Source: JAKZRT01 sp965247915
GTDB lineage: Bacteria; Pseudomonadota; Alphaproteobacteria; Rhodobacterales; Rhodobacteraceae
Direction of reading: 5' to 3'
Assembly (NCBI GenBank): GCA_965247915.1
Contig: OZ252048.1
Coordinates: 1,798,001-1,862,000, forward strand
DNA: 64,000 bases
Part shown: positions 8,913-16,059 of the stretch, one piece after another
Layout: the number at the start of each line of letters is the position of its first letter
Position numbering within the stretch: position 1 is the stretch's first letter
Made by a program: the position numbers and the translations under genes
The notes under the pieces: model-generated
The model's input: the letters and a program-made list of their open reading frames with translations, nothing else
What the model was told of the DNA's origin: nothing
Database searches by the model: none

Positions 8913-9240
8913 TGGCAAACAAAAGAGGAACAGAGTCTACCTAAAAGTGGCCCTCAAATTGGGGGCAGGTCATTCAGACCAACAGGGAAATCTCTGAACT
9001 ACCTACGGAAGTCGACAAGCGAAAGGTTGGTTCGACAAAGTACTCGCTTTGAATTCGATTCTGCACGGTTGAGATCGCACGATGCAACGACGACCAACAG
9101 TCATGTTCCTACTACCGTCCGCCTGGCGCTTTAATAATTCGGACGGGCTGATTCCGTTTTTGCCCGATGTCGAGAAGATCGGAATTTGCAAGCTGCTTTT
9201 TTGCGGGCGCCGGTCACAAATTGTTCGAGAGGATTAAGAT

Positions 9241-9438
9241 TTGAGCCTGAAGCGCGAGAAAGATCTTGAAGAGGCGCTGATCGAATACGTAGGCCTTTAT
9301 GGTCTGACGACCAAGGCAAGACGTCTTGTCCTTGCGAGAACGCGATCAGTTGAATTATCCGACGAGGACAAAGTTGGTCAGCCCCAAAATGATGCTGACC
9401 AAGAACGCAAGGGACGGTTGGCACGGCCATACCGTTAA
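9241..9438 (+). CDS. Possible small protein, unknown function
   Basis: 65 residues starting at TTG 9241, with a purine-rich GAGAGGATTAAG upstream. The first half (LKREKDLEEALIEYVGLYGLTTKARRLV) is a plausible amphipathic helical segment; the second half is low-complexity and polar. I do not recognise it. It lies between an IS-disrupted gene and the ldtR-like regulator, in sequence of mixed base composition, so it could be the remains of a longer gene. Confidence 0.3.
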   Translation: MSLKREKDLEEALIEYVGLYGLTTKARRLVLARTRSVELSDEDKVGQPQNDADQERKGRLARPYR

Positions 9439-9654
9439 TCGACGGGCGGCGTTGTCCATCAGCCAGATTATTGGCTTAGAAAGCTTGACCGAAAAACCAA
9501 CATCGAAAGTCATCCAGGAAAGTTCGACCATAACATCGCTCACCAGTTTCGAACGATTGTCTTGGGGGCGGTTGATCCTTGTTCGTCCTACTTAACGGAA
9601 TTTTGGGGAATTCATCCGAGTGTTCCGCAAGGTGATCAACAGGCGGAGCAGGTG

Positions 9655-10152
9655 ATGAGCATACATTCAACGATCGGCGAAAGCACACGGCCGGGTTTCG
9701 TGTCCGGCTACCTCGATGCGCTGGCGTTGATCGAACGCCTGCACCGGCTGCTGCTTGATGTGATTAAGGACGAATTCGAACGTGTCGGCATCCTCGAGAT
9801 CAACGCGGTTCAGGCGCTGTTGCTGTTCAACATCGGCGAAAACGAAGTGACCGCGGGCGAGTTGAAATCGCGCGGCTATTACCAGGGCTCGAACGTCTCC
9901 TACAACCTCAAGAAACTGGTCGAGGCGGGCTATATGCACCACCAGCGCTGCGAGGTCGATCGCCGCTCGGTGCGGGTGCGGCTGACCGAAAAGGGCCGCA
10001 ATATTCGCGATGCGGTTGGCGAGCTTTTCAACCGCCACGCCGATGGTCTGATCTCGCGCAACGTGCTCACCGCCGAGGCGGTTGAGGACATCAACTCATC
10101 GCTGAAACGGGTCGAACGCTATTGGTCCGATCAGATCAGATACATCTACTGA
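9655..10152 (+). CDS. ldtR: MarR family winged-helix regulator, LdtR-like
   Basis: 165 residues. The central part is a winged helix of the MarR type: NAVQALLLFNIGENEVTAGELKSRGYY is followed by QGSNVSYNLKKLVEAGYMHH (recognition helix) and a wing with DRRSVRVRLTEKG. The N- and C-terminal helices are the dimerisation part. The wording closely matches the LdtR group of alphaproteobacteria, which in Liberibacter controls an L,D-transpeptidase. The target here is not known. ATG 9655 is preceded by GGCGGAGCAGG. Its 3' end overlaps the convergent DUF1194 gene by 7 bp. Confidence 0.8.
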   Translation: MSIHSTIGESTRPGFVSGYLDALALIERLHRLLLDVIKDEFERVGILEINAVQALLLFNIGENEVTAGELKSRGYYQGSNVSYNLKKLVEAGYMHHQRCEVDRRSVRVRLTEKGRNIRDAVGELFNRHADGLISRNVLTAEAVEDINSSLKRVERYWSDQIRYIY

Positions 10153-10940
10153 CGGGCGCCCGGCTGGGGCCAATATTGCGCAACCCGAAATAGTTCAGCC
10201 CGATAATTTCGCGGGGGTGGACGCTGCCGATCCGAACCGATAGCCACGCTGGCAAGTTCGCGCAACAGCTTGCGGCGCATCGCGGTGGCATAATCGGTAT
10301 AACCGACCGCAATTTCCACGAACGCGCCTGGCCCCGAAATTACATTTTCCCGGAAATATGTGCTGAGGTCGGCGACGTTGTCCTGACGCACCGTGTCGCC
10401 GCGCATCTGATCCTGCCCGATAACCAGCGCGTTGACCGTAACCCCCGCCATCTGCCCGCCCCGGCGCACGTGCCGGGGCTCGGGCCAGTCGTTGTTTTTG
10501 CCGTCGCCGGATATGTCCAATGTTGCCTGCGCGCAGGCTGGCGCGCGGGCCAGCAATTCGAACCCGAAGGCCATCGCGCCGCCAAGCCCCGTGACTTCGG
10601 GCGCGGGCATGCGCCGGCGCGCGCGCAAACTGGCGGCAACATCCGCCAGTACCGCCTGCGACGCGAGCGCGGTCCAGCCGACAATGACCCGTTGATACGC
10701 CGTCGCCGACCATTCAAAAACCGCGAGATATACCGGCGCCTCGGGCATCGCCAGGATATGCGCGGCGACGTCCGGGTCCGCCAGCGCCTCGGCCAGCCCA
10801 TCCAGTTGCAGCCGGTATTCCACCGCATCGACCGACCCCGAGACGTCAAGCCCAAGTGCAAGCGCCTGACGGCAGGCAACCGCAGGCAGGGGCGCCAACA
10901 TGAGCGCGGCCAAAACCGCAACCAGCGCCCGTCTAGCCAT
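10146..10940 (-). CDS. DUF1194 protein with von Willebrand A-like fold, paralogue 1
   Basis: 264 residues with an N-terminal signal peptide (ALVAVLAALMLAPLPAVA). After it comes ALGLDVSGSVD, a MIDAS-like DxSxS metal site, and LDISGDGKNND further on, both typical of DUF1194/VWA proteins of Rhodobacteraceae. Exported; probably binds a divalent ion and a protein partner. The exact role is unknown. Its start overlaps the end of a paralogue (10933-11625), with which it forms an operon-like pair that also includes the glyoxalase gene. ATG 10940 is chosen because an upstream start would add a positively charged leader overlapping the neighbour. Confidence 0.8.
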   Translation of the reverse strand: MARRALVAVLAALMLAPLPAVACRQALALGLDVSGSVDAVEYRLQLDGLAEALADPDVAAHILAMPEAPVYLAVFEWSATAYQRVIVGWTALASQAVLADVAASLRARRRMPAPEVTGLGGAMAFGFELLARAPACAQATLDISGDGKNNDWPEPRHVRRGGQMAGVTVNALVIGQDQMRGDTVRQDNVADLSTYFRENVISGPGAFVEIAVGYTDYATAMRRKLLRELASVAIGSDRQRPPPRNYRAELFRVAQYWPQPGARQ

Positions 10941-11625
10941 TGCCCGGCGCCGCCCGGTCCGGGCCGCCGCCAATTGCCAGATGGCCAATCTCGCGCAGCA
11001 GTTTCCGCTTCATAGCGGCCTCGAAATTTCTGTACCCGCGCGCGATCTCGACAAAGGCCGCCGGGCCGCGGATCACTTGCGCGCGGTAATAGGCCGAGAT
11101 CGTGTAATCGACCGCCAGAACCAGACCGTTCACGGTGACACCTTGAAACGGAAAGCTGCGATAGGCGGCCTCGGGCGCGAACCCGTCGTTGGTTATGCCA
11201 TCTCCCGACACGTCGATGGTCTGCCGGTCGCAGCGCGGCGCGCGCGCCAGCAACACCGCCCCGTAGCCCAGCGCGTAGCCCAGCGCCGTCGGAAATTCGT
11301 CGTAGGTTCGCTGGGATTCCGATATGCGCCGCACCACGCCCGCCAGTACCTGCGGGCTGGTCAACAGCGTCCAATCCAGCACCAGCACCTGTTGGTTGCG
11401 CCCGCTCCATTCGTAAACCGCGATCGCCACATCGCCGCTGCCGGAAAAGAGCGCGCTCTGAACGTCCGCCGACATCAGCGCCACCGCCAGCCCGTCGCGC
11501 TGCAGCCGGTATTCGCGCCCGTCCACCGAGGATGACACATCCAGCGCCAGCGCCAGCGCCAGCTGGCACCCCGCCGCCGCCGGACCGGCCAGCAGGGCGA
11601 TCAATATTGCCGCCAGCCTTACCAA
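10933..11625 (-). CDS. DUF1194 protein with von Willebrand A-like fold, paralogue 2
   Basis: 230 residues with a signal peptide (LAAILIALLAGPAAAG), the metal site LALDVSSSVD, and TIDVSGDGITNDG. It is clearly related to paralogue 1 along its whole length (KRKLLREIGHLAIG against RRKLLRELASVAIG near the end), so the pair arose by tandem duplication. The best start is TTG at 11625, because it puts the signal peptide at the N-terminus and overlaps the last codons of the upstream glyoxalase gene; no ATG is available nearby. Exported; function unknown. Confidence 0.75.
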   Translation of the reverse strand: MVRLAAILIALLAGPAAAGCQLALALALDVSSSVDGREYRLQRDGLAVALMSADVQSALFSGSGDVAIAVYEWSGRNQQVLVLDWTLLTSPQVLAGVVRRISESQRTYDEFPTALGYALGYGAVLLARAPRCDRQTIDVSGDGITNDGFAPEAAYRSFPFQGVTVNGLVLAVDYTISAYYRAQVIRGPAAFVEIARGYRNFEAAMKRKLLREIGHLAIGGGPDRAAPGNG

Positions 11626-12047
11626 TGGCCGGTGTTTTCCATGCTCGCCCAGGGCTCGGCCGGGGCCAGCGCCGCGCCGCTCTGCAACAATTCGACCGAG
11701 ATATTGTCGGGCGAGCGCACGAAGGCCATATGCCCGTCGCGCGGCGGCCGGTTGATGGTCACGCCCATCTCCATCAGGCGCTGGCACAGCGCATAGATAT
11801 CCTCGACGCTGTAGGCCAGATGCCCGAAATGCCGGCTGTCCGACGGCAGGCCTTCGTCGCCGTCCCAGTTCCAAGTCAGCTCGACCGGGCACTCCTCCTG
11901 CCCCTCGGCCGCCATGAACACCAGCGTGAACCGCCCGGCATCGCTCTCCATGCGCCGCGTCTCGCGCAGGCCCATGGCGCCATAAAACGCCATCGACGCC
12001 TCCAGGTCTTTCACCCGCACCATGGTATGCAAATATCGAACCTTCAT
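11619..12047 (-). CDS. gloA: Glyoxalase I / VOC family protein
   Basis: 142 residues of the vicinal-oxygen-chelate fold. It begins KVRYLHTMVRVKDLEASMAFY, with the first metal histidine in YLHTMVRV, and has the others in VELTWNW (Glu), HFGHLAYSVEDI (His) and ISVELLQ (Glu). This full set fits lactoylglutathione lyase, which isomerises the methylglyoxal-glutathione adduct. The start was set at ATG 12047, with GGGGGA five bases upstream; an adjacent ATG at 12050 is possible. It is the first gene of a cluster with the two DUF1194 genes. Confidence 0.85.
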   Translation of the reverse strand: MKVRYLHTMVRVKDLEASMAFYGAMGLRETRRMESDAGRFTLVFMAAEGQEECPVELTWNWDGDEGLPSDSRHFGHLAYSVEDIYALCQRLMEMGVTINRPPRDGHMAFVRSPDNISVELLQSGAALAPAEPWASMENTGHW

Positions 12048-12152
12048 CATTCCCCCATTCCTAACCCATATCTTGTTGTCATCGCCCCCCAACCCGCAAC
12101 ATACTGACCCACACAGAATCAGCCACGTCGGGGGCCCATCCAGGTGAATGAT

Positions 12153-13079
12153 ATGTCGCAAACGCCGGAACTACAGGACCAAATCGCTGATCTCAGGGCA
12201 CAACAAAACGTGACCCGCCGGGTGGTGTCGCCCGGCATGGAAGCAAGGCTCTACACACCGCTCCCGGTGCTCGACCACGGCTTTGTGCGCGTCATCGACT
12301 ATATGGGTGATGATGCGGCGATCTGTCAGGCGGCGCGCGTCAGCTACGGGCGCGGCACCAAATCGGTCTCGGGCGACGCCGGGCTGATCCGCTATCTCAT
12401 GCGCCACGCGCATTCGACGCCGTTCGAGATGTGCGAGGTCAAGCTGCACGTCAAACTGCCCGTCTTCGTGGCCCGCCAGTGGATCCGCCACCGCACCGCC
12501 AACGTCAACGAATATTCGGCCCGCTATTCGATCCTGGATCGCGAGTTCTATATCCCGGCGCGCGAAGACCTCGCGGCGCAATCAGCGGTCAACAGCCAGG
12601 GCCGGGGCGAGGCTTTGACCGGGGCCGAGGCCGCGCGGGTGCTGGAAATTCTCAAGGCCGATTCTGAGCGGTGCTACGACAACTATGAGGCGATGATCTC
12701 CGACGACGGTCAGGCTGGCCTTGCGCGCGAACTGGCCCGCATGAACCTGCCCGCCAACGTCTATACCCAGTGGTACTGGAAAGTTGACCTGCACAACCTC
12801 TTCCACTTTCTCCGCCTGCGCGCCGACGCCCACGCCCAATACGAGATCCGCGTCTACGCCGAGATGATCTGCAAGATCACCGCCGACTGGGTGCCAGCGG
12901 CCTACGGCGCCTTCGAGGATTATCGGCTGGGCGGCGCGACTTTGAGCGGCAAGGCTCTGGACTGCGTGCGGCGGATGCTGACCGGGGAAGAGGTGACGCA
13001 GGAGACCTCCGGCATGTCCAAGGGCGAATGGCGGGAGTTTCAGGGGGTTGTTGGGTTTGACTCTGAAAACAGTGCTTAA
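12153..13079 (+). CDS. thyX: Flavin-dependent thymidylate synthase ThyX
   Basis: 308 residues. ThyX makes dTMP from dUMP with FAD, methylene-tetrahydrofolate and NADPH. The family signature is RHRTANVNEYSARYS, with the nucleophilic serine at its end. Also present are the substrate-binding pieces ARVSYGRGTKS and HSTPFEMCEVKLHVKLP. The C-terminal half (YWKVDLHNLFHFLRLRAD) carries the flavin-binding histidines and arginines. An AGGTGA ribosome site precedes ATG 12153; GTG 12144 overlaps that site and is less likely. No thyA is in the window. Confidence 0.95.
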   Translation: MSQTPELQDQIADLRAQQNVTRRVVSPGMEARLYTPLPVLDHGFVRVIDYMGDDAAICQAARVSYGRGTKSVSGDAGLIRYLMRHAHSTPFEMCEVKLHVKLPVFVARQWIRHRTANVNEYSARYSILDREFYIPAREDLAAQSAVNSQGRGEALTGAEAARVLEILKADSERCYDNYEAMISDDGQAGLARELARMNLPANVYTQWYWKVDLHNLFHFLRLRADAHAQYEIRVYAEMICKITADWVPAAYGAFEDYRLGGATLSGKALDCVRRMLTGEEVTQETSGMSKGEWREFQGVVGFDSENSA

Positions 13080-13126
13080 TGATGTAGTAATGTCTGGTAA
13101 GGCATTTGTCAGGAGTTGATTTATCA

Positions 13127-14104
13127 ATGGATACCCCAGAAAACGAGATAACTGTTCAGAGTACAGATGGAAGCCGAGAAGTTAGTTTTCAGGTCTTTCA
13201 AGACATCTATAACAGTCTCACTTGAGAAACTGAAAGGATAGTCCGCACTTATTTCAATCAATATCATACTCGCCTTTCCGATTTCGAGGACCTTCATCAC
13301 CGAATTAGCCAGATGATGGAGCAATATGACTGTAAATTGTCAAATATTGCAATAACTGTTCGGTACAGTAACTCAAGAAGTGAAAGGCACAGTAGTTTCG
13401 AGCGATTTAAAATGCAGGCGCCAGGGCGAAATAGCTGTGTTGAAACCATTGAGTTCGAATATGGCTTTTTAATTATTTTGCCCAAAACACGCGAGGCGAA
13501 AAACTACAAGCTTGAAATTTTCTTGGTAAGCGGTGTCGGGCTAGAGGATCGTTTGAGCAAATTACATGCCGATCGCACAGAGATGCTTATCATGAGAAGT
13601 ATTGGGCGCGTCACGGGTCGAATCGACGTTGATTACATTGATCTTGCGGTTGGGCGAAACATAGAGAGCCAAGTAGACGAGTGGTTTCTAAGTTTAGCAA
13701 AGATTGGCCCGAACTGGTTCTCGAAATTTACTCTAGCTATATCCGACAATCTCACGATCATTACTCGATTTCTTTTCCTGTCTGTGTTGTCGGTGGCAGG
13801 AATTTGGTACCTTTCACCCATAATTATTGATATGAGATCGCTTTTCTTGGGACTTTCTGCTATCATTGTCTTTGGGATATTCTTAAATTCATTAGCGTTC
13901 TCTGTTTCAGCTAGTTTTGAGCAAAAATTTAAGAGATTCTCGCCAAAGTCATTAATTGAGTTGAGTGATTGCGATAGACGGACGGATTCCGCGAATGGAG
14001 GGTCAAAGATCGCGGCGTGGGGAGGTTTTCTTGCTGCGACAATATTCACCTCAGTTGTCGGACTTGCTTTGACTTATGCAACAAGATTTCTAATTGGAGA
14101 GTGA
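13127..14104 (+). pseudogene. AT-rich gene for a membrane protein, interrupted by one in-frame TGA
   Basis: One frame runs from ATG 13127 to TGA 14102-14104 and is broken only by a TGA at 13223-13225 (codon 33). Before it: MDTPENEITVQST...DIYNSLT. After it: ETERIVRTYFNQYHTRLSDF, then the long remainder starting MMEQYDCKL at 13313. The 325-residue product would have a soluble N-terminal region of about 215 residues and three hydrophobic segments (ITRFLFLSVLSVAGIWYL, LFLGLSAIIVFGIFLNSL, FLAATIFTSVVGLALTYA). Base composition is far more AT-rich than the neighbours, so it was probably acquired. I do not recognise the family. It could be a nonsense mutant, or be translated from 13313. Confidence 0.6.
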
Positions 14105-14113
14105 ATAACAAGT

Positions 14114-14268
14114 GTAGGGTGGGCATTCATGCCCACCGTCTCGCCCGGCCTCAGGCCGGGCAGCGCCCGGACCTCCCCCACGGGGAGGGCGCTTTGCACC
14201 CACCCCGAGGTCCGTGCGCTGCCCTTTGCGCTTTATCGCAACGTCGTAGGGCGGGGTTTCACCCCGCC
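14114..14268. repeat. Cluster of four GC-rich palindromes
   Basis: Four hairpins in 155 bp between the AT-rich gene and higBA: GGTGGGCAT-tc-ATGCCCACC (14118-14137), GCCCGGCCT-c-AGGCCGGGC (14143-14161), a two-part stem AGCGCC...CCTCCCC-cac-GGGGAGG...GGCGCT (14162-14193), and GGCGGGGT-ttc-ACCCCGCC (14250-14268). The first and last share the leader GTAGGG(T/C)GGG, which suggests two copies of one REP-like unit. No coding sense is visible. Confidence 0.75.
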
Positions 14269-14280
14269 GCCGCCATCACC

Positions 14281-14334
14281 TTGACAAGCCCAATCATTTT
14301 CGGTACATGGTACGTACCGCGTACCAAAAATGAT
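14281..14334 (+). promoter_or_regulatory. higBA promoter with 42-bp operator palindrome
   Basis: A perfect -35 hexamer TTGACA (14281-14286) is followed by a palindrome from 14293 to 14334 centred on GGTAC|GTACC (14309-14318). Eighteen of 21 base pairs match; outer arms are TCATTTT and AAAATGA. It covers the expected -10 region and includes the higB start codon (14330-14332). HigA-type antitoxins repress their own operon by binding inverted repeats, so this is the likely autoregulatory operator. Confidence 0.75.
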
Positions 14335-14611
14335 CAAAACCTTCGCCTGCAAACGAACGCAAGCCCTGCGCGAGAGGGGCGAAGTTCACCGCCAAATCCG
14401 CGCCATTGGCAGGCAAGCCAAGAAAAAGTTCATGATGCTGCACGCCGCGACCGAGTATCGGGACCTGCAAAGCCCGCCCGGAAACCGGCTGGAAAAGCTC
14501 GGGGGCGACCGCAAAGGCCGCTCCTCGATCCGCATCAACGACCAGTGGCGCATTTGTTTTCGCTGGCAATCAGGAGACGCAACGCATGTCGAAATCTGCG
14601 ACTATCATTGA
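14330..14611 (+). CDS. higB: HigB toxin (RelE/ParE-like mRNA interferase)
   Basis: 93 residues of the HigB/RelE type. Such toxins cut mRNA on the ribosome when freed from their antitoxin. The typical pieces are HAATEYRDLQSPPGNRLEKLGGDRKGRSSIRINDQWRICF (start HAATEYRDLQSPP), giving the compact beta-sheet with basic residues, and the closing VEICDYH with the conserved histidine. The gene precedes its antitoxin, the order usual for hig loci, and overlaps it by 26 bp. The start codon lies within the operator palindrome. Confidence 0.9.
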   Translation: MIKTFACKRTQALRERGEVHRQIRAIGRQAKKKFMMLHAATEYRDLQSPPGNRLEKLGGDRKGRSSIRINDQWRICFRWQSGDATHVEICDYH

Positions 14612-14915
14612 CCCGATCCATCCGGGCGAAGTTCTGAAAGAGGAATTTCTTGATGAACTCGGGCTTAGTGCCACGTCTTTTGCGAAATCCCTTGGTGTAC
14701 CTGCAAACCGGGTCACGCGACTGATTGCCGGGGCGTCCAGCGTCACCGCCCAAACCGCGCTGTTGTTGTCGGTGGCGCTGGATACAAGCGCCGAGTTCTG
14801 GATGAACCTGCAATCCCGGTTCGATCTGGAAACGGCGCAGCGGCAGCCCGAGACAATCGCGCGGCTGGCAGCGCTCGCTGAAATGTCGCCGGGCGGCGAG
14901 TTCGCGCAATCGTAG
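14586..14915 (+). CDS. higA: HigA antitoxin, XRE-type
   Basis: 109 residues. It opens with IIDPIHPGEVLKEEFLDELG, the HigA/VapI hallmark, followed by a helix-turn-helix (SATSFAKSLGVPANRVTRLIAG) and the family end TAQTALLLSVALDTSAEFWMNLQ. It neutralises HigB and, with it, should repress transcription at the palindrome upstream. It starts inside higB, so the two are coupled. Confidence 0.92.
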   Translation: MSKSATIIDPIHPGEVLKEEFLDELGLSATSFAKSLGVPANRVTRLIAGASSVTAQTALLLSVALDTSAEFWMNLQSRFDLETAQRQPETIARLAALAEMSPGGEFAQS

Positions 14916-14982
14916 AGACCGCGCCGGATTCGCCCGCTGATCGCGCCAGAGTTGCGGGTGCGGCCTTGGATGCAACCAAATT

Positions 14983-15001
14983 AATGCCGGGTCCCGGCAT
15001 T
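14983..15001. terminator. Hairpin downstream of higA
   Basis: AATGCCGGG and CCCGGCATT form a perfect 9-bp palindrome around one T. It lies 68 bp after the higA stop. No run of T follows, so termination is only a guess. The rest of 14916-15212 shows no gene. Confidence 0.35.
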
Positions 15002-15212
15002 TCACTTCAGTTCAAGCCTCCACCAAGTTTATGTAAATATTTCAGTAACTTAGATAAGTGCTCAACCTTGAGCAGCCACACCCCCAACAACCAAAATGCC
15101 ACACTTTTGGCCCCCCGACTCCGCCCAATCTATGAAATGTGGCAAAAATTGGGCAGCCTCATGGGCCTGAGCTAACGAAAACCGGGTAAAATTCCGGGAA
15201 AGTGAGGCAGAT

Positions 15213-15599
15213 ATGAGCGAACTTACAAACGATGTAAGCTGGGCCGCGGTTTTCGCGGGCGCGATTGTAGCGTTTCTGGTCGGCTGGTTCTGGTATTCGG
15301 TGCGCCTTTTCGGCAAAGGCTGGGCCGAGGGCGTCGGCGTCGAACTGGGCAAGGCCGACGCCATGCCGATGGGCGCGATGGTCATGCAGGCCATCGGATT
15401 GCTGCTGATGAGCTGGTTTGTTTCCGTAACCGCCGCCTCGAACCTGCTTCTGACCGTGATCCTGGCCACCGTGGCCATCACGGTGCTGGGCATGGGCGGC
15501 GCGTCGTTTCGACGACAGTCGGATTATTCGCGCAACGTGGACGCGGGCTATTGGGTGGTCGCGCTGGTCATCATGATCGTGGCCAACGCTATCTTCTGA
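15213..15599 (+). CDS. DUF1761 family membrane protein
   Basis: 128 residues, mostly hydrophobic, with four likely membrane segments: WAAVFAGAIVAFLVGWFWYS, MVMQAIGLLLMSWFVSVT, LLLTVILATVAITVLGMGG and YWVVALVIMIVANAIF. The first segment with the FWYS-x-RLFGK motif is the DUF1761 signature. Function is unknown in the family. ATG 15213 has a GTGAGG ribosome site. It lies directly upstream of the disrupted SRAP gene (5 bp gap) and may have shared a transcript with it. Confidence 0.75.
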   Translation: MSELTNDVSWAAVFAGAIVAFLVGWFWYSVRLFGKGWAEGVGVELGKADAMPMGAMVMQAIGLLLMSWFVSVTAASNLLLTVILATVAITVLGMGGASFRRQSDYSRNVDAGYWVVALVIMIVANAIF

Positions 15600-15766
15600 T
15601 CCTTTGCCAGGGCGTTATTATCTGACGCACAATGCGGCGGAGCTGCGCCAGATGCTCGGCTTCGCCCCGCCTGATTTACCGCCCCGCTGACCTGCTCCCC
15701 GAAAACTGGTCCATTTGAAAGGAGGATCTGTTCGCTTAATGTTCACGAGAACGAGGAGAACAGAGA

Positions 15767-16033
15767 ATGCGCAAGTCACGGTTTAGCGAAGAGCAGATTG
15801 TTCGGATCATTCAGGAGTATGCGGCGGGTGCGAAAGTGTCCGAGTTGTGCCGTAAGCACGGTATGTCGGATGCCACCTTTTACAAATGGAAAGCCAGGTA
15901 TGGCGGCCTTCAGATTTCCGATGTCAGGCGGCTGAAAGACCTGGAATCGGAGAACGGCAAGCTGAAGAAGCTGCTGGCCGAAACCATGCTTGATAATGCT
16001 GGCCTGAAAGGGCTTCTGGCAAAAAACTTCTGA
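15767..16033 (+). CDS. IS3 (IS407-type) OrfA, copy 2
   Basis: 88 residues with the same amino acid sequence as OrfA of copy 1 (helix-turn-helix plus coiled coil), including the A AAA AAC slippery site near its end. It is intact, but its partner frame in this copy is broken, so it may act only as an end-binding competitor of the functional copy. That last point is inference. Confidence 0.88.
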   Translation: MRKSRFSEEQIVRIIQEYAAGAKVSELCRKHGMSDATFYKWKARYGGLQISDVRRLKDLESENGKLKKLLAETMLDNAGLKGLLAKNF

Positions 16034-16059
16034 AGCCTGCAAGCCGCCGGGAAGCAGTC

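Larger units (their letters stand above)
7674..8972 (+). mobile_element. IS3 family element (IS407-type), copy 1
   Basis: A 1299-bp element with ends TGACCTGCTCCCC and GGGGGCAGGTCA (inverted repeat) and a 4-bp target duplication TTCA (7670-7673, 8973-8976), as is usual for the IS407 branch. Two overlapping transposase frames are intact. A copy identical apart from one missing base, as far as I compared by eye, lies at 15688-16985. It interrupts the 79-codon gene 51 bp beyond the IS630. Confidence 0.9.
6452..9052 (+). pseudogene. 79-codon gene of unknown function split by two IS elements
   Basis: Removing the IS630 (6567-7622, one TA copy kept) and the IS3 element (7674-8972, one TTCA copy kept) joins three pieces, 6452-6566, 7625-7673 and 8977-9052, into one open frame of 79 residues. 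It runs from an ATG to TGA at 9050-9052 with no stop. The joints fall inside the frame at ...SYRTTGPK / DIWDELREWLTDHDV / QTNREISELP... The product would be small, acidic and soluble. I do not recognise the family. Its ribosome site is weak, so it could also be an internal part of a larger lost gene. Confidence 0.55.

Noticed and set aside
13223..13225. TGA as a selenocysteine codon
   Set aside because: No SECIS-like stem directly behind it that I can see, no known selenoprotein motif, and an ATG further on could start the rest.
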